Origin: Pseudophaeomoniella oleicola | Lineage: Eukaryota; Ascomycota; Eurotiomycetes; Phaeomoniellales; Phaeomoniellaceae | Direction of reading: 5' to 3' | Length of the DNA: 64,000 nt | Assembly: GCA_003868215.1 (NCBI GenBank) | Contig: QWDQ01000010.1 | Span: forward strand, 1 to 64,000 | Shown: piece after piece, positions 23,418 through 34,259 of the stretch | How positions within the stretch are numbered: position 1 is the stretch's first letter | Layout of the letters: each line of letters starts with the position of its first letter | Position numbers and translations under genes: made by a program | Notes under the pieces: generated by a model | Told to the model about the DNA's origin: nothing | Databases searched by the model: none | Seen by the model: the letters and a program-made list of their open reading frames with translations, nothing else

Positions 23418-24846
23418 ATGAAGACCGCAGTCATCGTTGCCGCTGCCGCGCTTGGCTTGGCCAATGCCAAACCCCATGGTCATCAACATCTCCACCACAA
23501 GAGAGACGCCGCCGCTGTGAGCCTCAGCAACCCAGTCGCGACTGCTTATGCCTATGTCCTCAACGGCGAAACCATTTCCCAAGACGACGTCTGCAGCGGC
23601 ATTGCCAGCGGTGATTTGAGATGGGAGGGTTCTGAACCAGCTGGTGCATGCTCCAGCCCTTCGTCAATCAGCGTTGCAACCCCTACTGTCGCCTCAACGA
23701 CAAGCTCCTCTGCTACCTCCGCTCCCCCAAGCTCTAGCTCTGTTGCACCCAGCAGCACGATCGCTGCAGCTGAGTTCTTCGAGGCTTCATCCTCATCGTC
23801 TTCCCAAGCGCCTTCCACTTCTGCCAGCAGCTCCTCTGCTTACGCCTCTGCTACTGCGTCCGCTTCTAGCTCTGATGATTCCTCGAACCCGTCTGTGGGC
23901 TCACTCATCGAGAACCTTCTCAACAACATTGTTATGGACATCGAGGAGTTTGTGGTGGACCTCGCCCAACCCAACTACGACGAATTTCCAGACGGTGAGA
24001 TCGACTGCTCAACTTTCCCGTCCAAGTATGGTGCTATCCCTGTCAGTTACCTCAACATGAACGGTTGGACAGGTATTCAGCACCTTAACAATGCTGGTAA
24101 CGACATTGTTTCCGACGGTGACGACTGTGTCGAGGGTGCCGCCTGCTCCTATGCCTGCGCTCCCAGCTTGCAAAAGGTCCAATGGCCCTCAAGCCAGCCT
24201 TCTGATGGAGCCTCGATTGGTGGTCTTCTTTGCAAGGGTGGTAAGCTATACAAGTCTGGCAACAACCAATACCTTTGCGGTCAAGGCAATGGCAAAGTCT
24301 ACGTGCAGAACAAATCTGGCAGCTCTGCATCTGTCTGCCGTACCGATTACCCCGGTAACGAAGCCGAGAACGTCCCTCTTGATATCTCCAGTGGAGGCAC
24401 TCAACCATTGACTTGCCCCATCGAGGAGGACTATTACGAACACATGGGTAGCCCAACGTCTGCTCAATACTACCTTAACCCTCTTGGCGTCAAGGCCAAC
24501 CCAGGGTGCTCTTGGGACGGTGATGGTAACGGTGACAGCGGTAACTCCGCTCCCATCGTGTTCGGTGTCGGCGAAACTGGTGGTACCACATGGCTGTCAA
24601 TCCAACAAAACACCCCAACATACTACGGTGCCTTCTCCGGCACTGTTGAGATCGTCGGTGATGACATCAGCCAATCTTGCAAGTACTCCAACGGCCAATA
24701 CTGCGATGACAGCGGTTGCACATCGCATACCGTTAACGGCGCTGGTTGCACAGTGAGTTTGTTTCGGATTATAATACGTGTACTATTGTTAACATATTTT
24801 TCAGGTTGCTACTACTGGCAAAGCGACATTCGTCATCTCCTCGTAG
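23418..24846 (+). CDS. SUN-family cell-wall glucosidase (GH132; Sun4/Uth1/Sim1-like)
   Basis: A secreted wall protein of the SUN family, named after Sim1, Uth1, Nca3 and Sun4, which acts on beta-1,3-glucan and affects septation and wall integrity. Exons 23418..24752 and 24805..24846 join to 458 residues; the last exon adds only VATTGKATFVISS. Residues 1-18 form a signal peptide ending near ANA, and HHKR at about 27-30 is a likely Kex2 site. A Ser/Ala/Thr-rich linker (about 75-165) should be O-mannosylated. The Cys-rich SUN domain follows, with DCSTFPSKYGAIPVSYLNMN, DDCVEGAACSYACAP and KANPGCSWDG. The final conserved strand depends on splicing of the 52-nt intron. Confidence 0.94.
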
Positions 24847-26899
24847 AGTATTTTCGCATCATCTACTACGGTTATGACCAATATCGCGTTCAGATTTCCA
24901 ATTATCACGACCCTACATATTTTCGTCGGCTACTTCTGGGGAGGCTTTCACTTTGATTTAGAACATGACTGCACGAAGACTGTTACGAGCTCCAAGTCTT
25001 CGACACATCTTTACAGCATGATCGATCATCGGCGTCAGAAGGTCCTACTAGATACCCATGGTCGTTACATTTACATGTTCGAAACTTTTTTCCTGAAAAT
25101 CTGGCAGGTCCTGTGGCACAGTCATTCGCTCTTCGCCATTTCAAACATTTCGTTGGATACCGTCAAATTTACGCCGCCATGGACTTTTGCTACAATCTGA
25201 TGTGACCTACCTGGACATCAGATCTGGCTAAAACGTGCTCCTTTGATAGCAATATCTGATAGTTCAAGAGTGATTACAAAAGTCACATAGTTATCGCTTG
25301 GTATTTCTATGGCAGACGTCTGACTTCTGCAGTGAGACCATTGGCTTGGAAGTGTAATATTTCTCCTGGGTCTTTGCTGAGCTCGTGACCACGGTCCCTG
25401 CGCTATGCTTCTTTGTACATATTAGAAATAATTTTGCCCTTTTGTCAGGTCGTTAGCTGCTCGAAAATACACTCTATAAAACTGTTTGACGTATGAAGTA
25501 TTGTGGCTTTGCGTGACATCCGACACGATTACGTTGCAAGTGATTCAACCTGAATCAGGCTAGACACAGGTGAGTGAATGGTACAGCAGCAACAACCTGT
25601 TTGACGACGCAATTGGACTTGCGCCGTTTCCACATATACCGTTCGATCCTGGAGCGATCGCTGCGGAGTGGCCCATCTTTCACGTCATTATTGATAGTCA
25701 CGAGCGACTGCACGATTCGTCTTGCAGTGGAAGGGATTCAAAACATTCGGCATAGGACATGCACCTATCTTCTCAGATGGCTCCTTTAGATCGACGATCG
25801 ACAGGGCCCTAGGAACAATGTTTCATGATGGTAGAGATCCCCCAGAGCGCGTGACGGTACGTAGTAGAATCGTTTCCGATCCTCACATCGTCATCCACGT
25901 ACTATGTTTCAAGAGCCGAAAAGGTGGAAAAAGCAAAACACAGAAGTTTTGACCGCAATCCGTCAGAACAATGGATATAGTCTTGGGTAATCCTGATGCC
26001 TGATGGGTGGGAGGGATGCAGGCTGACACTTTGACAGGGGCTAGGGGGGTTGAAAAGGTCGAATGGGAATGATGAACTGGCATAAAGTCTCAAAGGCAAT
26101 CTTTGCCATCCAACCCCACACACTGCAGTTCCTCTTGTCGAAGCTCACGACCAGTCGTTGGTGTTCCCAACTGGCCATTGGATCTTACATACCCAGCGTC
26201 ACGACTATTTGACGCAACTCTAGCAGGGACATCTCGAAGCCTGGTTTGTTCGTTTACTGGGCACGCTTCTAACCGATTCGATGACTACGATATCCTTCCC
26301 TTGTCAAAAGCTCTAATGTTTGCGGGCGTCGATCTCATATTGCACATCTCAAGCCTACCCTTGCTCTTTGCAGACTTCACTCTCCATCTTGCCGAGGAAA
26401 TGGGGATTTCATCCGTCTCCAGAGCCGTACGACTGTCACTTTCAGGAGGGTTCGCAAGTTGTCTTGCCCTTCAGTGGGTGTGGGACATTTGTTGTTTAAA
26501 CACTGCTTGCATGAATTAGCGATAGCTGAGCTGCACCGAGTCTCGTTCCTAGTCTCGTTCCTGGTCTCGTTCCTGCGTTGATTGACGACTCAGGACGTCG
26601 AGTGAAGCGTGCCACATCTGAATTGCACAATAGACCACCCCCCCTGCAACGGAACCGAATCGCATACAGGGCTCTTATCAAGACTACCCTAAAATTCCAT
26701 GGATTCTAAAGCTACAATCCTCATCTTGTTTCTTCTCTTGTCTTTCTCTGCTCCCAGTACATTCCTTTGTTATCAACATTTTGCTCGATGAGCGTGTCAC
26801 TCGTTTCAGGCGTTCCCTTACTATTTCGAAGTCCTCAGTTTCACTCGTTAACACCAAATCAGCCTACTTTGTCGCATCTGTTTTACTACTGTTCTAGAC
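24847..26899. other. 2-kb intergenic region SUN - ankyrin gene
   Basis: I see no supported gene. Three near-perfect copies of an 11-12-base unit containing TCTCGTTCCT lie at about 26541-26575. A TACGTA palindrome occurs near 25858. The last 150 bases are the T/C-rich promoter of the ankyrin gene. Confidence 0.55.
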
Positions 26900-29089
26900 A
26901 TGAAGAAACCCACCAATGAAGAAACCATCGCGTCGATCAAGAGGTGCTATTCCAACAACTCGGCAGAAGTGGTATTGGAATATATGAAAAACGTGCATGA
27001 CATAGATGCGTGGTTGGTGTCTTCTCGTCCCAAGGCCCTAGTTCCCTCACTGACTACATAACAAAGTCCTAGATCACTTCGGACTTGGCTCAAGGAATGG
27101 GGTGTGCTCAAAACCACCCAACGTGACATCCAACGGATTCCCAGACGAGAGATACACACCATGGGATTTCAGCAGGTTAGCCCAGCATCGGAGTCGAACG
27201 CTGAATGGCTACAACAACACGCTTCTACATCTGCCAACACACCGGCCGTTGATCGACCCCGTGTAGTAGCTCCTCCAACGCATCGACCAGATTCTCCGCT
27301 ACTTGGCCCTCACGTTATGCCTATCAGGCAGGTCCCGTCTGTTGAAGCTGGCTCTTCGTCGAATGGACTGTTGCTGCCAACTCCCTCGACCGGTACAGAT
27401 CACTTTGAAAATTCGAATAATATCAACATCTGGAACGACAATCCTGACTATGGGCGAATGCTAATGCGCGAACCAAGCTTCTGCAGTGGCCATGGAACGC
27501 ACTACAGAGGACCAGTTCAAGAAGCCATCCCCGTCTGCCGCGCTGATGTTGACCAACGTTCTTCGTTGCTGTCTAATGACTCCGGCTACGGGTCCAGTGG
27601 ACTTTCCAATTATGGTCTGCCGACAACCTCACCCTTACCATCTTCTAGTCGGACCTATGTGCTTGAGGGGGTCGTAAATTGTGCCAAAGGGCCGGTCCCT
27701 CGAGATAAGGTAGATCATTCTGAATCTTCATTGTTACCAAATTTCAGACCAGAAGAAGGTGGATGGCATGGCCACGACATGGTCACTGACCCCTATGATC
27801 CGGAGGCACTAGCACAATTCGACTTTTCAGGAACGCAGGTATCACCGTCAGCATCCTCTCGCTCGCAGACTGAAGGTGCACATCTCAGTGATCCTCCTTT
27901 TGCCCCTCCACATGCTTACCCATCTACATGCCCAATGGCAGCCATTCAGCCTTACAATGCTATAGCAGCTGCTGGTGGTTGTACTGGTTGCAAAGCCTCA
28001 GAGGCACATTACCTTGCGTGCACAGCCTATCAATGGAGGAATGAGGACCTTTATGATCATTTATGGGGACTCAAGAATAATATTAACTGCCTCGACAACT
28101 ATGGCAACTCGTGCTTACATTTCCTTGCCAGTACCAATCCAACTCTTGCGACGTTTCGACTGTTTCGCGCTGCCGGGGCTCAAATATCTATCGTCAACCA
28201 TAATGGACAATCAATCCTCCATGTGTTGGATCCCAAGGCTTTTCCATGCGTGGGCGAACTGGTCCATTTCCTTAATTGGACTACTAAGAATGGGTTCAAT
28301 CCCCTCACCATGTCTCAAAGGACCAAAGACGGACATACGGCTTTGCATTCAATGATCGGCGGACTCGAAGACCGTAGCTGGGCGGGTGAAATCTTTGGAT
28401 TCTTCAAATCAACATTCTTGGATGTCAATGCTCGGGATCGGTGGGGCCTGACAGCCCAGGACGTTCTGAATGGAATCCAACCCAGGCACGATAAACGTAC
28501 CAGTGAAACGCCACTCAATGACTTGCAGCTGCAGCAAAAAGACCTCCATATGCTCGAAATCATCAAGCGGTCCGCTCGGGAGCCATTCTGCGAAGATAAG
28601 AATGGAAGGAATGCTCTTGGATGTTTGGCATACCTTACAAGGCTACGACCAGATGTGTCTGCTTTGGGTGGTCCACAGAATGGTGCTCGCTTCCAGCGAC
28701 TTCAAGGATTTCTGAATCGTGGGTTGGATGTCAATCACTATGACAATTATGGCTCTACGGTCTTACACTCCTTTACGTCCAGACCCAGACTTCAAGAAGG
28801 CGACGCTATGACCGCAATCTACATCAGAGCTTTGGTTGACGCAGGCGCTGATGTCAAATGCAAGGATCGCTATGGTAACACCGCCCTCCATCTCGCCTGT
28901 AGATATGGCCTTGTCAACTGTGCCGTTGAGCTCATAGGCTTTGGGTCCGAACTGAACGCAACCAACGATGGCGGAAGAACAGTGCTTGCTGAAGCAAGAT
29001 CGTGGATACAGACCGCTTCGGATCATAGTACACGCAGTGGAATCCAACAATGCATGGTTATGGTTGCAAGAAAAGGAGGACGAGATTGA
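26900..29089 (+). CDS. Clr5-domain and ankyrin-repeat protein
   Basis: Two exons, 26900..27009 and 27073..29089, give 708 residues. The splice brings together ETIASIKRCYSNNSAEVVL, EYMKNVHDIDA and SLRTWLKEWGVLK. This fits the Clr5 domain, a short helical module common at the N-terminus of Pezizomycotina proteins. The donor read here is the weak GTGGTT, chosen because it alone keeps the domain in frame. A long disordered Ser/Pro-rich middle follows. Ankyrin-type repeats lie in the C-terminal half, for example NCLDNYGNSCLHFLAST, DVNHYDNYGSTVLHSF, and the best copy, KDRYGNTALHLACRYG. Clr5-ankyrin proteins are usually taken as nuclear or regulatory, but the function is unknown. Confidence 0.82.
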
Positions 29090-29587
29090 TGGATCGATGC
29101 TCTTTCTAATGAGAGATGATGACCTTGTACAACATTTCAGATTGAAGTCATGATAATATTTCTTTTCGTTCGGTCGGAAAGGGGCTTGGTTACCGTCACG
29201 ATATTAATAGGCTTAGTTATGATTTGTTAGCCAACATGTACAATATTTCGATATGATTAAAGCAATTTGTCTTGACTCGATTCCCCTTTGTAAACGCTAC
29301 TGTGCTTCGATTCGTCCGCAGCCAGGCAAGAAGCTTCACTTACTCTTCGTTAGGAATTATCTGATGACGTGGGAAATCCTTCTTGTATACAAAAGTAAAG
29401 ATATTACGATACTCCCCCAGATTTCGGTGTTCGGAACTCTGGCTACTGTAACATATACGCAGGTGGGCCCTTGTGGGACGTCGCAAGCTGTCCATATACT
29501 ACGCTTCCAAGCCCGAGAACAGAGTACTATTTCAAGCGAGCTTTTAACGTGTTATTGACAGGCGCTATCCATTGCACATGAGCAGAA
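29090..29587. other. Intergenic, promoter of golgin-like gene
   Basis: This is the spacer between two genes on the same strand. I see no gene or repeat. Confidence 0.5.
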
Positions 29588-31639
29588 ATGGGTGAAGAGG
29601 AAGACAAAGAGAAAGCTGAGAAGCTCGCAGCTGCAAAGAAGCGAGTATGAACCGTCCATGCCACCCGCATCTAAGCTCGTCACGACGTGGCGCTGCCCGT
29701 ATATCCTCTACCTCGGTGCTGACAAGCAATGATCTAGGTCGCTCAATTGAAAAAGCAAAAGCAGAAAGCGGCTGGTGGGAAAGGAAAGAAAGCCCCCAAA
29801 GAAGATATACCAGAAGAGACATCGACGCCTGCGGAGGAAGGGGTGGACGATGCCGACGCGAAGATACTGGAACAATCAGCTGGAGAGGATGCGAAACTTA
29901 GCGAAGACCCAAAAGACATGCCTGCGGATGAGCCTGCGGATGTGAAAGAACAGGAAGCAACAGCGTCAACACCTGAAGATGACGCTGCAACGATGTCTAA
30001 CTCTCGACCTGGTCATGGTAGGCAAGAGTCACTTTCCGTACAGTCAAGGCTACGATCGAGCTCCTTCAGAAGGACATCAAATAATGCGCCGGGCTCTCCA
30101 TCCATTGCGATGAAGTCACCTACATCTGAGCTGCCTCCAATGACACCGGATAGCTCCACCATTACAGACATTTACAGAAAACAAGCAGCCAGGCTTGAGG
30201 AGCTTGAGAAAGAGTATAAGCGGCTTGAAAAGGAGGTTGCGGAGGGTGACGCAAGATGGCGCAAGAGCGAAGAAGAACTCGAGGAGCTACGAGAGGCGAA
30301 CAGTGAGACTACCGCATTGCGGGACAGGGCTAAGAAGGCAGAGGAGAGTCAAAAGGAGATTGAGAAGCTCAAAGCGGAGATCTCTTCGTTGCAACGACAG
30401 AATCGATCTCACGCAGGGATCACGTCTAGATCACATCGATCTCCAAGTATCAGTAGCCCGGACGCTTCTACATCCCCTGATTCGGAGTTGAAGGCTCTTG
30501 TTTCTTCCAAAGATGCCACGATTACCGATATGGAATTAGAGATATCCAATTTACGCGCTCAGTTATCATCTCAGACCTCATCATGCACCACACATGGTTC
30601 TCAGATATCCGCTCTGACAACTCAGCTGAACACGGCCGAGGGCAAGGGCCGTGAGTTGACGAATGAACTCAACGATGTCAAGAAATCACTCAACCGACTA
30701 AGTGAGAAGGCCGTCAAAGAAGGCGTCGAAAAGACAAGTTCCGAGACGAAGATCCGAAATCTCGAACGTGAATTGGCTACAGCGAAAGAGTCAAATGATG
30801 AACTAACCAAAAAGGCTGCAACGCTGGAGAAGAAAATCGAGACCATGAACAAACTCCATCGCGAGTCCGAAGCGAGGTTGCAAAACAAACTTGTTGCGGC
30901 TGAGAAAGAAGCACGAGATCTTGTCACATTGAAGAAGAAGCTGGCGACACTTGAAAACGAAAACGCTAGACTAAAGGACGAACGCGAACGACGACGCAGG
31001 AAAGAAGCAACGGGCACGGGTGACGATGAAGGCCTAGACGAACTGGAGGATGAAGAACGTCAGAAACTCGAACGACGGATCCGGGAACTCGAGGGTGAGA
31101 ACTTCGACCTTCGCCGTGGTGTGTGGCAGGAAAGACGAAAGGAACTCCAAGACCCTGAAGCCGAGAACGAGACGAATGGCCAGACCCAAGCAAACCCATC
31201 CTCAACCTCCGCGGCCGACGACTTCACCGAAGTCCCCCTCTCGGGCACCACCCCCACCGCCCCGCGCCGCCTCTCCTCCCGCTCCTCCGCCGCCCCTCAG
31301 AAACACTCCACCCTCGCCACAGCCCTAACATCCTCCCTCTCCGCCTTCCGCAACGCACCCACAAATACCGACCTCCTCGCCGCCGGGGACGACGACCTCC
31401 TCCTCGACGACAACGACGCCTTTGACGAAACGGCCTTTGCACGCGCCCAGCACGAAGAGGAAATGCGACTGATGGTCGAGCACGTGCGAAACGTCAAGAG
31501 GGGTCTGAAGGGCTGGAATGGGTGGAGGTTGGATCTGGTTGAGGGACGGAAGGGGGTTGGATTCGGTGGTGGTGGTGGTGGTGGTGGTGGTATGGCCTTT
31601 TCGTCGTCTGATGGACTCGGTGAGATCTTTGAGGTCTGA
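29588..31639 (+). CDS. Coiled-coil protein, golgin-like
   Basis: Exons 29588..29644 and 29738..31639 (donor GTATGA, acceptor TCTAG) join to 652 residues. The first exon encodes MGEEEDKEKAEKLAAAKKR, and the second continues as VAQLKKQKQK. This charged start is common in fungal Golgi tether proteins of the Rud3/GRAB-like kind. A Ser/Thr-rich linker is followed by an almost continuous coiled coil from about residue 140 to 480, with heptads rich in L, E, K and R. A Ser/Pro/Thr-rich segment and a conserved-looking end, MVEHVRNVKRGLKGWNGWRL, follow, then a run of glycines coded by GGT repeats. No GRIP domain signature is seen. The Golgi assignment is inference from architecture only. Confidence 0.75.
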
Positions 31640-32138
31640 AGAGAAAGAAGGGGAAAGAAATGTCCCTGATTTGCTTGTACCGTAGTTAGTTTTTCTTTTT
31701 TTTCTTCCGTGGAATTGAAATGGGGGGAATGTAAACAAACCATGATGAGATTATTATTATTTGGCTACAGCTATTATCAAAGGTCAATTTTTCTTTTCCT
31801 AAGTGTATAATTACCTCGTAATACCTAAAACTTAGCTAGAACTTGGGAACGAACGGAGTTTGAATTGATTGAATCCTTCTTTTTCTTCCTGTCTCCTTTT
31901 TTTTTTGAGAATCCTATGACTTGATATATCTGAGATGGATAGCTAGCTAGCTATTCCTTTCGCTGTATGCTATACATGATGATAAGCTCGGCCTCCATTC
32001 AACTTAACAAGCGTATATTCTTTCTACTGTTTTACTCTGCTACTCTGCAAGTCGAAATTGATAGACAGATGCCAGGCTACGTACATATGTGATGTTGTGG
32101 TAAGCAACGAACGGGGACGAGAGAAAGTTTCTTCTTTT
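31640..32138. other. Convergent 3' spacer
   Basis: Spacer between convergent genes with T-rich and A/T-rich stretches and a short CTAGCTAGCTA palindrome near 31942. I see no gene. Confidence 0.55.
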
Positions 32139-33128
32139 TCAGATTTGACCGATAACCAGTGCCGTCAACGCCAGCGTTAAGGATAACAGGACCGGCGTCG
32201 TCGTGGTAAGTACGGATATTAGATCGTTACTGTCACGCCATCCGTGGCCGCGTATCAAAATGCTCGAAGCAGAGCTACCGGACAAAGTCGGAGTCGCGCC
32301 GGCGCCGCTGGAACCGGTTTCGGAACTGCCACCGCCGCCGACGACGGCTGTTGATGTTGCTGTTTCGGTTTGTTGGCCGCCACCACCGCCGGCTCCGGTT
32401 TCTGAAGATGCGGGAACGACGGTTGCGATCGTGGTGGGTTCAGAGGGGTTGCCGGTGATAGTGAAGCCGAGGCCGGTTGTGGTGGAGCCGGCGCCGAGGG
32501 TTATTGTGGTTGAGATTGATGAGGAGGCAGAGAAGGAGGTGCTGTTGATGTAGGGTGGTGCTGTTGAGGGGAGTGGGGTTGAGCCGGAGGTGGTAGGGAT
32601 GGGGAAGGCGCCGCTGTCGGCGTAGACGGTGCCGTTGTAGGAACAAGCGGCGTCACCGGCGGTAGAGGATGACTGCCAGCATGGTGCGAAGGTCTTAACG
32701 CCAACGGGTGGGACACCGGCGAGACTAGATTAGAACGTCAGGCTTCTCTCTCCTCGTTGTCGGATACGTCATGTGAGCGTGAATAAGCAGAATCTGTTTC
32801 AGCTTACTTGTCGTTGCAATTTCCAGCTTGTCCTACTATTCCGGCACAGCGAATGATGATATTTGTTGAAAGGGAGTCACCGGCACAGAATGCTCCTCCT
32901 GTCGCTGGACAGGTAAAAGTGCCGTTGGGGTTGCTGAACGAGGTTAGCAAAGAGGAGCGAAAAGTTCTTTCTGAATGTATGACTCTGCAACAAATGTACT
33001 GTGAAGATGTGAAAGGAAGAGAAAGACAGAGAGGTAGAAAATATGCTAGCTTACAAGATGACCTGAGCATTGGACAGTGCAATACTAGTACTGCCAAGGA
33101 GAGTAGCGACTGCATAGAGCGACTTCAT
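32139..33128 (-). CDS. GPI-anchored secreted Cys/Ser-rich protein
   Basis: I built this gene from three exons: 33055..33128, 32808..32933 and 32139..32724. All have GTAAGC donors or AG acceptors in phase, giving 261 residues. It starts MKSLYAVATLLGSTSIALSN, a clear signal peptide. A small domain with about seven Cys follows, with FTCPATGGAFCAGD, IIIRCAGIVGQAGNC and FAPCWQSS. The next part is a Ser/Thr/Gly-rich low-complexity stalk with likely N-glycosylation sites (NGT, NST). The C-terminus ends in a hydrophobic segment VLLSLTLALTALVIGQI, typical of a GPI-attachment signal. It is probably a cell-wall or plasma-membrane surface protein. No enzyme domain is visible and I do not recognise the Cys module. 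Confidence 0.8.
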
Positions 33129-34259
33129 ATTTAATGTGGCCTTGTCTGCCCTTTGCAAGATAATGATGATCTTCGGTTCAACAGAGTTGATGGTTGCAAG
33201 GTGATATCAAATCACGACGACAGAAGAACGACTGGAATAAGAAAAAGCGAATGGGAGAGAAACTGAGTAGAATCCTCTTGGTTAGAAGCCGGGGAGAACG
33301 AGGGTAGAAAAGGACACGGCAGTGGTGATATATACGAGGTACCATGGATAACCATGCCTTTACTTCATTGTAATATAGCTGAGTAAGTCCCGAGTGAACT
33401 GGTCAATGTCTCACATGGAGGGTACAAGATGTATAGTACCTTAGTATTCGCTTACTGCCGTTGCTGATGTAGAATCTGCTTCGTTGGTCAGGCGATGGCT
33501 TGCCCGATACCATCCTCTTCCATCTGCTTACATGCCACCAGTGGTAGGTTACATGTCGCATTAGGGTCGGGGTTTGATGGCTTGATTAGGCGAGTAACCT
33601 GCAGGAACCTCAGCGCCACTTCTCGTATTCTGCTTGGTGCACAGTTCGGACAAGTGTCAAACCGGTGATAAGGCAGTGCTGATGAGGCATCGGTGTTCAA
33701 TCATGGCGGGCGACATGACAAGGGGCAATGTTGGCTGAGGCCAATAGATACGATCGGAATACGAGGAGGGCTATTCCCAGCTCCATCGTTCAGGCCTTGC
33801 AAGGGTCGAGGAAACGTCCTCTGACTTGTAGAGTTACCCCGTAAGAGACCAGCGAACACGGGGACTAGGGACTAAGGACCAGGGATCGTGGAAGTGGTTC
33901 ATTGGAGGCTATCAGATCCAATAATAACATAACAGACGATATGTTGTCTTCCAACCATTTTGTCAATACCTTTAGAAGATATGTCAATGTAATCGACGTT
34001 GTTCTTCAATTCAATCGACGTTGGTTGAAGCGACATAAGTAGCAGCGGTACTTTGTTAATTAGCGTGACACGTTAGATTTAATAGACGCGTCTTAGTTTA
34101 CAGGGAAATCTGGGGAAGCTTTGACGCTATGAATTGGGAGGTCGATCCCTCTGGACGTCAGCACATTGATTCCAGTCAATTGTATTTGTCTATATGGAGT
34201 AAAGAAGGTCTAGATACAGGAGTCTATCTGACTTACCCCATTTATGAAGACAAGCCGTC
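33129..34259. other. Divergent intergenic region GPI protein / NTH1
   Basis: About 1.1 kb that separates two divergent genes. It shows no gene and no striking repeat. Near 33975-34025 the string AATCGACGTTG is repeated, with a spacing of 28 bases. Confidence 0.5.

Noticed and set aside
30622-31017. Minus-strand Phe/Ser-rich frame of 131 codons
   Set aside because: It is an antisense shadow of the golgin-like coiled coil (Lys/Glu codons read backwards).
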